Shown here piece by piece: positions 9,090 to 20,027 of a stretch of 64,000 nt of DNA (position 1 is the first letter of the stretch; every line of letters starts with the position of its first letter). The position numbers were made by a program, and so were the translations under genes. The DNA lies in the NCBI RefSeq assembly GCF_900142015.1, contig NZ_FQZN01000010.1:62001-126000 (forward strand). Reading direction: 5' to 3'. Origin of the DNA: Bacteroides stercorirosoris (GTDB taxonomy: Bacteria; Bacteroidota; Bacteroidia; Bacteroidales; Bacteroidaceae). The notes beneath the pieces were generated by a model. It saw only the letters and a program-made list of their open reading frames with translations. It was not told the DNA's origin and ran no database searches.

Positions 9090-10649
9090 TTACTTTATCT
9101 CTTCTTTTGTTGCAGCTGCCCATTCAGCAGCGCCTTTTTCTTTTAGTTTTGCCGTGAAAGCCTTAGCTTTCTCCATAGCAACACTCTCTTCTTCAGGAGA
9201 GGCATAAGCATGCTTATACCCCTTCACCTTATTCCATTCTCCGCGAGTAAAATCCGGGAAAGCAACAGCGGCACAGTTGTTATCCATCGACAATTCTCCC
9301 AATTCTGCCAAACAGCACCATTCAGCCAAATCGTACACATCCATATCCAAAGGAAGACCGTTTTGCAGACAATACACCAGACGGCTATCCATAATGAAGT
9401 CCATACCGCCATGTCCGCCTACCTCTTTTGCCATTTCGCCATATTTCTTCAATATAGGATGCTGATATTTTTCTACCAGAGCTTCCATATCTTTTTTAGG
9501 CATGAAACTATGGGAATTCAGATTATCCACTTCCGGTGCAACTCCCGAAGCACTCATTTGTTTTGCATCCAATGCATATCCTTGTATAGGATATTTATTG
9601 GCAAACCCTTTGGTACCAGTCAGCTGATACAGACGATTATAAGGCTGTGGAGTCATTACATTATGCTGTATTTCAATAACTTTCCCGTTCTCAGTACGAA
9701 TCAGCGTAGTCGTATGGTCACCGTTACGGAAATTTTTACAAGCCTGTCCCGTTCTTTCTTCCACCAACGCTTTGCCTACTACCGATTTAGTGTCCATAGC
9801 AACCAATGTCTTCATGCGGTCACCACGGTGTATATCCAACGCTTGTGCCACAGGACCAAGGCCGTGAGTAGCATATACGTCTCCACGATGTTTCATGTTA
9901 TATTCCAGACGCCAACCCAGTTTATCATTCTCACCATTCTTCCAGTAATGATCCCAGAAAGGTTCCAGATTATGGATATATGCGCCCTGGGCACGAACAA
10001 CTTCACCAAATACGCCTTGCTGCGCCATATTGAGAGTGTTCATTTCAAACCAATCGTAGCAGCAGTTTTCAAGAATCATGCAATGTTTACGAGTTTTCTC
10101 ACTCATGTCTATGAGTGCCCAACATTCTTTCAGGTCCATAGCCGAAGGCACTTCAATAGCCACATTCTTATTATTCTCCATCGCGCACATTGCCACGGGG
10201 AAATGGTGAAGCCAATCGGTAGCTATATAAACCAAATCTATATCATCACGCTTGCACAACTCTTCATACCCCTTTTCGCCTGAATATACGGCAGCTTTAG
10301 GCATGGAAGCCTTTTGCAGATACTTCTGGCAATTCTCAGCCCGTTCCTTTTCATAATCGCATAATGCAACAATCTCTACACCGGGAATGTATGTGAAACG
10401 TTCTACGGCTCCAGGGCCACGCATTCCTAACCCCACAAACCCCACACGTACCGTTTCCATTTTGGGCAAAGCCAGTTCGATGACGCTTGTTTGTCCGGCC
10501 GGACGCTCAGGAGTTTCCACTACAATCGTCCCTTTGTCCCAGTTCCATTTCGTCCCCTTGTCTGAAATCTGTTGTTCCGACGACTTTTGAGTCGTACATG
10601 CAGCCAGCGCAACACATGCACTCAGCAACAAAAATTTAAAATTCTTCAT
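9090..10649 (-). CDS. GH109-family (Gfo/Idh/MocA fold) glycosidase lipoprotein
   Basis: 519 aa with a lipoprotein signal peptide (LLLSACVALAAC, Cys as mature N-terminus). The Rossmann motif VRVGFVGLGMRG appears near residue 71. The conserved blocks LENCCYDWFEM, GVFGEVVRAQGAYIH and THGLGPVAQALDIHRGDRM match GH109 enzymes, which use bound NAD+ to cleave alpha-N-acetylgalactosaminides by an oxidation-elimination route. Last gene of the PUL 1 minus-strand train, 61 nt after the large GH2 gene. It suggests that the target glycan, or a side chain, carries alpha-GalNAc; related Gfo/Idh proteins with other sugar specificity cannot be excluded. The acidic/Lys-rich C-terminal helix is ordinary for the group. 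Confidence 0.8.
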   Translation of the reverse strand: MKNFKFLLLSACVALAACTTQKSSEQQISDKGTKWNWDKGTIVVETPERPAGQTSVIELALPKMETVRVGFVGLGMRGPGAVERFTYIPGVEIVALCDYEKERAENCQKYLQKASMPKAAVYSGEKGYEELCKRDDIDLVYIATDWLHHFPVAMCAMENNKNVAIEVPSAMDLKECWALIDMSEKTRKHCMILENCCYDWFEMNTLNMAQQGVFGEVVRAQGAYIHNLEPFWDHYWKNGENDKLGWRLEYNMKHRGDVYATHGLGPVAQALDIHRGDRMKTLVAMDTKSVVGKALVEERTGQACKNFRNGDHTTTLIRTENGKVIEIQHNVMTPQPYNRLYQLTGTKGFANKYPIQGYALDAKQMSASGVAPEVDNLNSHSFMPKKDMEALVEKYQHPILKKYGEMAKEVGGHGGMDFIMDSRLVYCLQNGLPLDMDVYDLAEWCCLAELGELSMDNNCAAVAFPDFTRGEWNKVKGYKHAYASPEEESVAMEKAKAFTAKLKEKGAAEWAAATKEEIK

Positions 10650-10710
10650 ACATAAATAATTTTTAGTTCCCCCTTCTATAAGGAATATGTTATTTCATAA
10701 TATATAAATT

Positions 10711-14088
<3,378 letters not shown>

Positions 14089-14250
14089 TTATTAAATTTC
14101 ATCTCATCTGGATCAACGCCCTGCTTCTTCTGCCGAAAATGTGTCTGTGACCTATTTATTTCGCACATACCCTGCAGTTTCCGTCCCGAAAAGTCTCTGT
14201 CCGGAGAACATACAAGGTAAATACATTTCCGATATGTTTCAGATGTGTCC

Positions 14251-14280
14251 CAAATATAGATATTATTTTTTTTCTCCAAA
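14251..14280 (-). promoter_or_regulatory. Candidate internal promoter upstream of the LacZ-type gene
   Basis: Minus-strand TATATTTG (14251-14258) matches TAnnTTTG; TTTG at 14277-14280 lies 18 bp upstream, one short of the usual 19-21, and overlaps the 3' end of the preceding GH2 gene. It would leave a 5' leader of about 165 nt before the ATG at 14079. The gap shows no convincing gene. Confidence 0.45.
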
Positions 14281-16971
14281 ACTTTCTTGTTGTATTTCTA
14301 CTTCACGTAATTCATATTTTGAAATCTTTTTCTTTAATCGTAATATTTCCTTCTTCATGGAATCAAGTTCCTCACTATTTATCCCATGAGTTGTAACTTC
14401 CGTTTTCACCTTACTCTGAATCTCAACCGGATTACAGATAAAACGTGCCACAGGCTTCACAGACTCATATTCAAACTCACAAGGAGCAATCGCGTGCACT
14501 CCTTCGCCCAATACCTCTGCACGGATATTTATCTTTCCTGCATTTGTTGTTGCACGAATCAGAGCCGGAGCACTCCCCCAGTGGGCAGGTACAGGATTAC
14601 ATGCAATATCGCAATCCCCTAACAATACAGCCTCACCTGTAACCGTGAAACGCACAGAAGTATTGTTCAACCGTTTCACCGTACCTTTCTCGTCCACAAT
14701 TTCCGCTATCACTGTAACAACATCCGAACCATCGGCACGTAAGGGCAACCCGTCATCATCTACACGAAGACGCAGACTTGCCGGCCGCCAGGAAGGATAC
14801 TTTTTATTCGTTACCACAATTTCACCATTAATCAAGCCCTCCGCCAATATATACACCTCTTTTTGTTTTCCGGCGCGAGCCAAAGCTTTCAAATCCATAA
14901 AATGAAACGCATCCTTAAAAGTGATAATGGGAGCAGGCATTTTGCGCTCATCGGCGGAACGTTGATAAATGTACTTTTTCCCATTCTCAAAAACAGTCAA
15001 ACGCACTTCTTCACAATTAGAATAGACCGTAACGTCTTGGGGTGAAAAAGGCGTCATCTCATTCGCTATATAAACCATGGGACCGTTCTCTGCCGGAAGT
15101 TTATCCAATTTTTCAGAAGGCCTCTGTGCCATAAACATATAATAAGATATCTTAGGTTGCCGAAAAGCATCCATTATTCCACCATAAAACGGTTGAGGGT
15201 GATATCCACGCTGATGATCAAACGCATGCCACAAAGTTCCACCCACATGTGCAGGTTGAGAGGCATAAAGTGTCTCCAAACACGTATAAGCATAGGCAGG
15301 AGAAGCATAATGCACTGCTTGCTGCAACATGGGGCTTTCCCCCCACGAACGATGTACTCTACTATTTGAATTATGGGAATTCCAATCATCTACATTATCG
15401 CCGAACTCCCGAGTGAAGTACATCGTCTCTTCTTTCAACGTACCGGCATTATAAACCGATTTCTTGCCGCCAGATACAGATGTGGGATGAGTATAAATCA
15501 CAGGAAAGCAATCACTTCCCGGTGAACCGGGGTCACAAGCAGAAAGAGCTTGCTCATACGGGTATTCTTCATCAACTATTTTTTTCGCATTATAGGCATA
15601 TTCCTTTGGAAAATGCGTTTCATTTAATACCGGTTCCCACATAAAAGTAGAAGGATGATTACGATCACGACGAACCAGACCACGAATATCAGAGTAAGCC
15701 CTTTCGGAAAAGACAGGTTCATCATTCCAGAATTGCCATCCGGCAACAGCTAATATCGTTAAAATGCCAAACTCGTCGCAGGCATCCAGAAAAGCGGGGT
15801 CATGCGGGTAATGGATACAGCGCACGATACGTACTCCGGCATCACGCAGTTTTTTTGCATCGCGCCAATGCAATGAATTGGGCAGCGCATTACCGATAAT
15901 GGCAAAATCCTGATGACGATTAACCCCTATCAGTTTATCCCGATAGGGTTTATTGTTCAAATATAATCCATCTTCCCCTCTATATTCTATCTTACGAATT
16001 CCTATTTTCTGCGACATTCCATCAATGAAAACGCCGTCTTCACCAGCCAACTTAATTTCTAATTGATGCAAAATGGGAGAGTCAGGTGTCCAAAGCGCCG
16101 GACAATCTACATACAGATTCATGTCGTAATGGTCTGCCTTACCTTTTCGCAACGAAAGACTTTTCACTCCTTTACTAATTTCTTTACCGCAGGCATCCCG
16201 TAACGTCAACAAAAGTTTTCCCTTAAACAATCCTGTCGACTCGTTACGCAGATGAATTTTCACTCCTATTTGAGCCTTATCTTCCGAAACAAAAGGATAA
16301 TGAATAAAAACACCGCCACCCGCAATCTCATCTTCATAATTAGCATCCGTAATATGCACATGACCATGAGCTACCAAGAAACAGTCCCTGTAAATACCTC
16401 CAAAATAAGTAAAGTCCAAAGCTTGCTGAGGTTTACCGGGTAAAAAAGAAGAATCATCACTATTATCCGCACAAATGCTCAACGTATTCTCTCCCTCAAA
16501 ATTCAATCCTTCCGTTATATCTACAATGACGGGTAGATAACCGTTGAAATGTTCTCTAAGTAGTTTTCCGTTAAGCCAGATCCGTGACTTACCCATAATA
16601 CCTTCAAAATGCAGATAAACTTTTTTAGTTTTCAAGTCTTCAGGTACGGAAAAGGTTTTCCTGTACCATGCCTCTCCTTGATAATTAATACTGCCACTAG
16701 CTTCTTCAGGGAGTAGTTCGAGTCCATGCGGTATACTCACAACTTCCCATGAAGAATCATCAAAGTCTCTTTGCCATGCCTCCGGACAACTCCCTTTATA
16801 AAACCGCCATCCCACATTCATGTTATATACTTCGCGGCCACTACCGGCAAGTTCATAAAAACCTGCCGTAGAAAAACGCGACTCACCAGCCTGCACGCCT
16901 AAAGCGAAAAGTTGCAGTAAAAAGAATATCACACAAATCAGCCCGGAAAATATAGTTTTGGTATATTTCAT
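14263..16971 (-). CDS. GH2-family glycoside hydrolase with C-terminal coiled coil, secreted
   Basis: 902 aa with an N-terminal hydrophobic signal segment. Domains: jelly-roll (about 50-205), Ig-like domain (about 210-330), TIM barrel (about 335-640), then Ig-like/invasin-like domains. Likely acid/base E451 in WEPVLNETHF; likely nucleophile E522 in FTREFGDN. It lacks the LacZ small-chain domain, so beta-galactosidase, beta-glucuronidase or beta-mannosidase activity are all possible. The last ~45 residues (from INSEELDSMKKEILRLKKKI) form an unusual charged heptad coiled coil, perhaps for oligomerisation. It follows GH88 by 4 nt, so the two are translationally coupled and probably act on the same oligosaccharide. 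Confidence 0.85.
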   Translation of the reverse strand: MKYTKTIFSGLICVIFFLLQLFALGVQAGESRFSTAGFYELAGSGREVYNMNVGWRFYKGSCPEAWQRDFDDSSWEVVSIPHGLELLPEEASGSINYQGEAWYRKTFSVPEDLKTKKVYLHFEGIMGKSRIWLNGKLLREHFNGYLPVIVDITEGLNFEGENTLSICADNSDDSSFLPGKPQQALDFTYFGGIYRDCFLVAHGHVHITDANYEDEIAGGGVFIHYPFVSEDKAQIGVKIHLRNESTGLFKGKLLLTLRDACGKEISKGVKSLSLRKGKADHYDMNLYVDCPALWTPDSPILHQLEIKLAGEDGVFIDGMSQKIGIRKIEYRGEDGLYLNNKPYRDKLIGVNRHQDFAIIGNALPNSLHWRDAKKLRDAGVRIVRCIHYPHDPAFLDACDEFGILTILAVAGWQFWNDEPVFSERAYSDIRGLVRRDRNHPSTFMWEPVLNETHFPKEYAYNAKKIVDEEYPYEQALSACDPGSPGSDCFPVIYTHPTSVSGGKKSVYNAGTLKEETMYFTREFGDNVDDWNSHNSNSRVHRSWGESPMLQQAVHYASPAYAYTCLETLYASQPAHVGGTLWHAFDHQRGYHPQPFYGGIMDAFRQPKISYYMFMAQRPSEKLDKLPAENGPMVYIANEMTPFSPQDVTVYSNCEEVRLTVFENGKKYIYQRSADERKMPAPIITFKDAFHFMDLKALARAGKQKEVYILAEGLINGEIVVTNKKYPSWRPASLRLRVDDDGLPLRADGSDVVTVIAEIVDEKGTVKRLNNTSVRFTVTGEAVLLGDCDIACNPVPAHWGSAPALIRATTNAGKINIRAEVLGEGVHAIAPCEFEYESVKPVARFICNPVEIQSKVKTEVTTHGINSEELDSMKKEILRLKKKISKYELREVEIQQESFGEKK

Positions 16972-16975
16972 GGAA

Positions 16976-18202
16976 TTACTTTTTTTGCTTACTATTATAT
17001 CTCAATAATGCTTCCAGATAATAATAATCTGCATATACTAAAGGAACATCTATCTCGCTCTCATGAGGAATGCTTCCTACGCTATGCATAAGAATAAAAT
17101 TACAGTTTGTACCTGTTTCCGCCAGATAAGCCGGAGAAGAGAGACTCTTCAATATACGTTCAGCCGCCTGATCATATTTTTCCCCACCAGCCACATAATC
17201 TGCCAACTCCAGAAAAGCCGAAGCAGCAACAGCTGCCGCTGAAGCATCACGCGGTACTTCCTTAAACATCTGCGGGTCATAGTTCCAATCAGGCACATAC
17301 CCTTCCTGTCCGGCATTGAAATCCCAATATGGCACCCCGTCTTCCGGCAAATTAGAATGATTCAGCCAAAAGTCGGCTGTATGTACGGCCATATCCAGAA
17401 AATCTTTTCTTTTTGTCTCACGATAAGCCATCGTATAGCCGTAAATAGCCCATGCCTGTCCACGTGCCCAGGCAGAATTGTCCGAAAAGCCCTGACAAGT
17501 AGCTTTATGAAGTACCTTTCCGGTATCTTCGTCATAATTCACTACGTGATAATTACTGTAGTCTGCACGGAACTGGTTCTTCGCAGTAGTTTCAGCATGC
17601 GTATTAGCAATATGTGCATACACAGAATCTCCTGTTACCTTCGTTGCAAAATACAGAAGTTCCAGATTCATCATATTATCAATGATTACAGGATAGAACC
17701 ATTCATCTATTCCGTTCCACGCTTTTCGATAATTCCATGACTCTATACAACCCGTCTTCTCATTAAAACGGGTACACAGTGAACGGGCAGACTCTACCAG
17801 GATATCTTTATAGTTTTCATTACCGGTCAAACGATACGCATTGCCAAAACTACAGTACATCAGAAAACCGATATCATGGTGATTGGTCAGCTTCTTCAAC
17901 GGTTCAAGAGCTTCGGTCCATTTTATCGCAGCCTCTTTCCAGTCTTCATTACGATTATATTCATACACATACCACAGGCATCCCGGATAGAATCCTTCAG
18001 TCCAATCATTCTTTTTCGTAGTTTTCAATTTTCCGTCTTTGATGGTACGCGGATACTCAGTAGGTTCCGGTATCGCTTTCAACTGAGCGGAAAGTTGCTG
18101 TTCTGCCCGTTCAAAGCCACGAGACACAATATTTTCCTCATTCTTTGTGCCACACGAGCAAAGAACAAGCAAACACAATATCCAAAGTTTATTCATTTTC
18201 AT
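16976..18202 (-). CDS. GH88 unsaturated glucuronyl hydrolase, lipoprotein
   Basis: 408 aa, lipoprotein signal (LCLLVLCSC). An (alpha/alpha)6-barrel enzyme that hydrates the C4-C5 double bond of the unsaturated uronic acid left by a lyase, which releases it from the oligosaccharide. The two key aspartates are visible: D110 in NHHDIGFLMY and D175 in PVIIDNMMNLELL; WARGQAWAIYG and the C-terminal YADYYYLEALLRY are family hallmarks. It should act after the PL8 lyase encoded at the other end of the PUL. Coupled to the GH2 gene 4 nt downstream, and separated from SusD by a hairpin-containing 131-nt gap. Confidence 0.93.
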   Translation of the reverse strand: MKMNKLWILCLLVLCSCGTKNEENIVSRGFERAEQQLSAQLKAIPEPTEYPRTIKDGKLKTTKKNDWTEGFYPGCLWYVYEYNRNEDWKEAAIKWTEALEPLKKLTNHHDIGFLMYCSFGNAYRLTGNENYKDILVESARSLCTRFNEKTGCIESWNYRKAWNGIDEWFYPVIIDNMMNLELLYFATKVTGDSVYAHIANTHAETTAKNQFRADYSNYHVVNYDEDTGKVLHKATCQGFSDNSAWARGQAWAIYGYTMAYRETKRKDFLDMAVHTADFWLNHSNLPEDGVPYWDFNAGQEGYVPDWNYDPQMFKEVPRDASAAAVAASAFLELADYVAGGEKYDQAAERILKSLSSPAYLAETGTNCNFILMHSVGSIPHESEIDVPLVYADYYYLEALLRYNSKQKK

Positions 18203-18269
18203 CCTTAATCCCTTTTACCTAAATAATTATTATTTATTTAATGTATATAATCCATACCGGATAATTAGC

Positions 18270-18311
18270 AGAAAGGCCGCTCTGACTTTTCAATGCAACA
18301 ACGGCCTTTCT
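18270..18311 (-). other. Intercistronic hairpin between susD-like and GH88 genes
   Basis: AGAAAGGCCG (18270-18279) and CGGCCTTTCT (18302-18311) are perfect 10-bp inverted repeats separated by 22 nt, 22 nt past the SusD stop. The U-run on the transcribed strand is poor, so partial termination or 3'-end protection is likelier than full termination. Confidence 0.55.
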
Positions 18312-18333
18312 TTGTCTATATTTACTACACTTG

Positions 18334-20013
18334 CTATTTCCAGCCCGGATTCTGTTCCAATTTATCATTCTTGAAAAGTTCCGTATTAGCAATCGGATAG
18401 AAGTATAACTTATCATCAACAGAACGTGTATCCAATAATTGCCTTGTATATTTTACGTCTGCTTCTTCCTTCGTTATCTTCACTCCATAAATATCCTTCG
18501 AAGCATCCAGTTCTTTCCATCGACGAAGATCCCAAAAACGATGCCCTTCAAAAGCAAGTTCAACTCTACGTTCATTCTTCAGACGTTTCAGAAAATCTGC
18601 CGACGATAAAGTTTCAGACAATGCAGGCATCTTTACTCCATCTCTGCCACGCACCTGATTTACAGCCTGTAATGCAGATATACCACATTTTTCATTCGTA
18701 AATGTAATATCACCATAGGCATTGACCATAGCCTCAGCATAGTTCAGCAATACTTCTGCATATCTGAACAATATCCAGTTGTGATGGGCTTTTGTAGTTG
18801 GCGCACCTGCCTCAAAGCTTACACTACTGTTGACATACTTACGCAAGTAATACCCTGTCGTCGTAGCATTCGTCAATGGTAACCCATTGCTTCCTCCTTC
18901 CCATATTTCCACTTCCTTATCTGCCGGCCATTTCATACTGTTATGAACAATGGTCAGATAAAAACGAGGATCTCTCTGAGCATAAGGATTCTCACGCATG
19001 GCTTCATTATTCCAATCAAAAGGTTCACCGTTATTCATTTCAAACGCGCTTGCCAGATTGTCTGTCGGACAAGTAGATGTCTTCCCGCCTGTCACTCCCA
19101 TGGGAAAGTTAGAAGCTTCAAAACCATTATTTTCTCCGTTAGGACGAGCCCAAATGACCTCCTGGCTTCTATTATTCTGCGCTCCGAACAGATTTGCAAA
19201 ATTCTTATCCAAAGTATATCCCAGAGCAGACTGGTTGCCTATAATTTCATAAGAGGCTTCTGCAGCGGCAATCCATTTACTTTTATCGTTATCCGGATTA
19301 AACAAAGGACTTGCAGCATATAATGCGGCACGAGCTTTCAACGCCAAGGCAACTCCCTTCGTCACACGTCCTGTCTCCTGTTCTTTTCCGAAGTTGGCAT
19401 AACTCACCGGAAGCAGTCTGGCCATTTCCGTACATTCGGAAATAATAAAATCCAAGATTACATCGGCTGATACAGGTTCTGCCTTATTCGCCTCTTCTTT
19501 AGTAACAACTTTTGTTATTAACGGGATATTCCTATAACGCTTCACCAATTCAAAATAGAAGAATGCACGCAAGAAACGAACTTCATATTCATAATTCGGA
19601 TACTCCTTCATCCAGTCTTCATATTCGTCTCCATACTTCCAGTCTTCGAAAGTCAGTCCGACCATATTTTCCAAATAGAAATTGGCATCGTGAATTCCTG
19701 AATAATAGTTGGAAAATTTGTCATCAATCGTAGCATTGGCAGACCAGGTTCCATTTACAAATCTCTGTACCTTTGATGTTCGGTAAACATGTACGGCATC
19801 ATCCGTAGCTGCATCCTGCATCGCTCCGTCAATACTACAGAAATCCTGAGGCAAATAACTATAGACATTCGTTACAAATTGCTTAACACGTGCATAACTT
19901 CCCTGAATCTGCTCTTTTGAATAATAATCCGACTCATTGCAGTCCATGAAATCACAGGCAGCAAATAAAAACAGTGACAGAAATATTATTATATATTTAT
20001 TTATAGATTTCAT
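18334..20013 (-). CDS. SusD-like glycan-binding lipoprotein (PUL 1, pair 2)
   Basis: 559 aa with lipoprotein signal LFLFAACDF. RagB/SusD fold: N-terminal TPR-like region, and the C-terminal motif block with KNERRVELAFEGHRFWDLRRW followed by the closing LEQNPGWK. Such proteins sit on the cell surface as a lid over the partner SusC channel and bind incoming oligosaccharide. The partner is the SusC-like gene 14 nt upstream. It is divergent in sequence from the other SusD of this PUL, so the two pairs probably handle different glycan pieces or different chain lengths. Confidence 0.93.
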   Translation of the reverse strand: MKSINKYIIIFLSLFLFAACDFMDCNESDYYSKEQIQGSYARVKQFVTNVYSYLPQDFCSIDGAMQDAATDDAVHVYRTSKVQRFVNGTWSANATIDDKFSNYYSGIHDANFYLENMVGLTFEDWKYGDEYEDWMKEYPNYEYEVRFLRAFFYFELVKRYRNIPLITKVVTKEEANKAEPVSADVILDFIISECTEMARLLPVSYANFGKEQETGRVTKGVALALKARAALYAASPLFNPDNDKSKWIAAAEASYEIIGNQSALGYTLDKNFANLFGAQNNRSQEVIWARPNGENNGFEASNFPMGVTGGKTSTCPTDNLASAFEMNNGEPFDWNNEAMRENPYAQRDPRFYLTIVHNSMKWPADKEVEIWEGGSNGLPLTNATTTGYYLRKYVNSSVSFEAGAPTTKAHHNWILFRYAEVLLNYAEAMVNAYGDITFTNEKCGISALQAVNQVRGRDGVKMPALSETLSSADFLKRLKNERRVELAFEGHRFWDLRRWKELDASKDIYGVKITKEEADVKYTRQLLDTRSVDDKLYFYPIANTELFKNDKLEQNPGWK

Positions 20014-20027
20014 ATTGTTCTACTTTT

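Noticed and set aside
9210-10283. Long open frame (about 357 codons) antisense to the GH109 gene
   Set aside because: It lies wholly inside a well-supported gene, has no recognisable domain, and its composition (His, Ile, Phe rich) is typical of an antisense shadow.
9090-10649. Gfo/Idh/MocA protein as an ordinary cytoplasmic dehydrogenase
   Set aside because: It has a lipoprotein signal and the conserved GH109 blocks, and lies in a PUL with other exported glycosidases.
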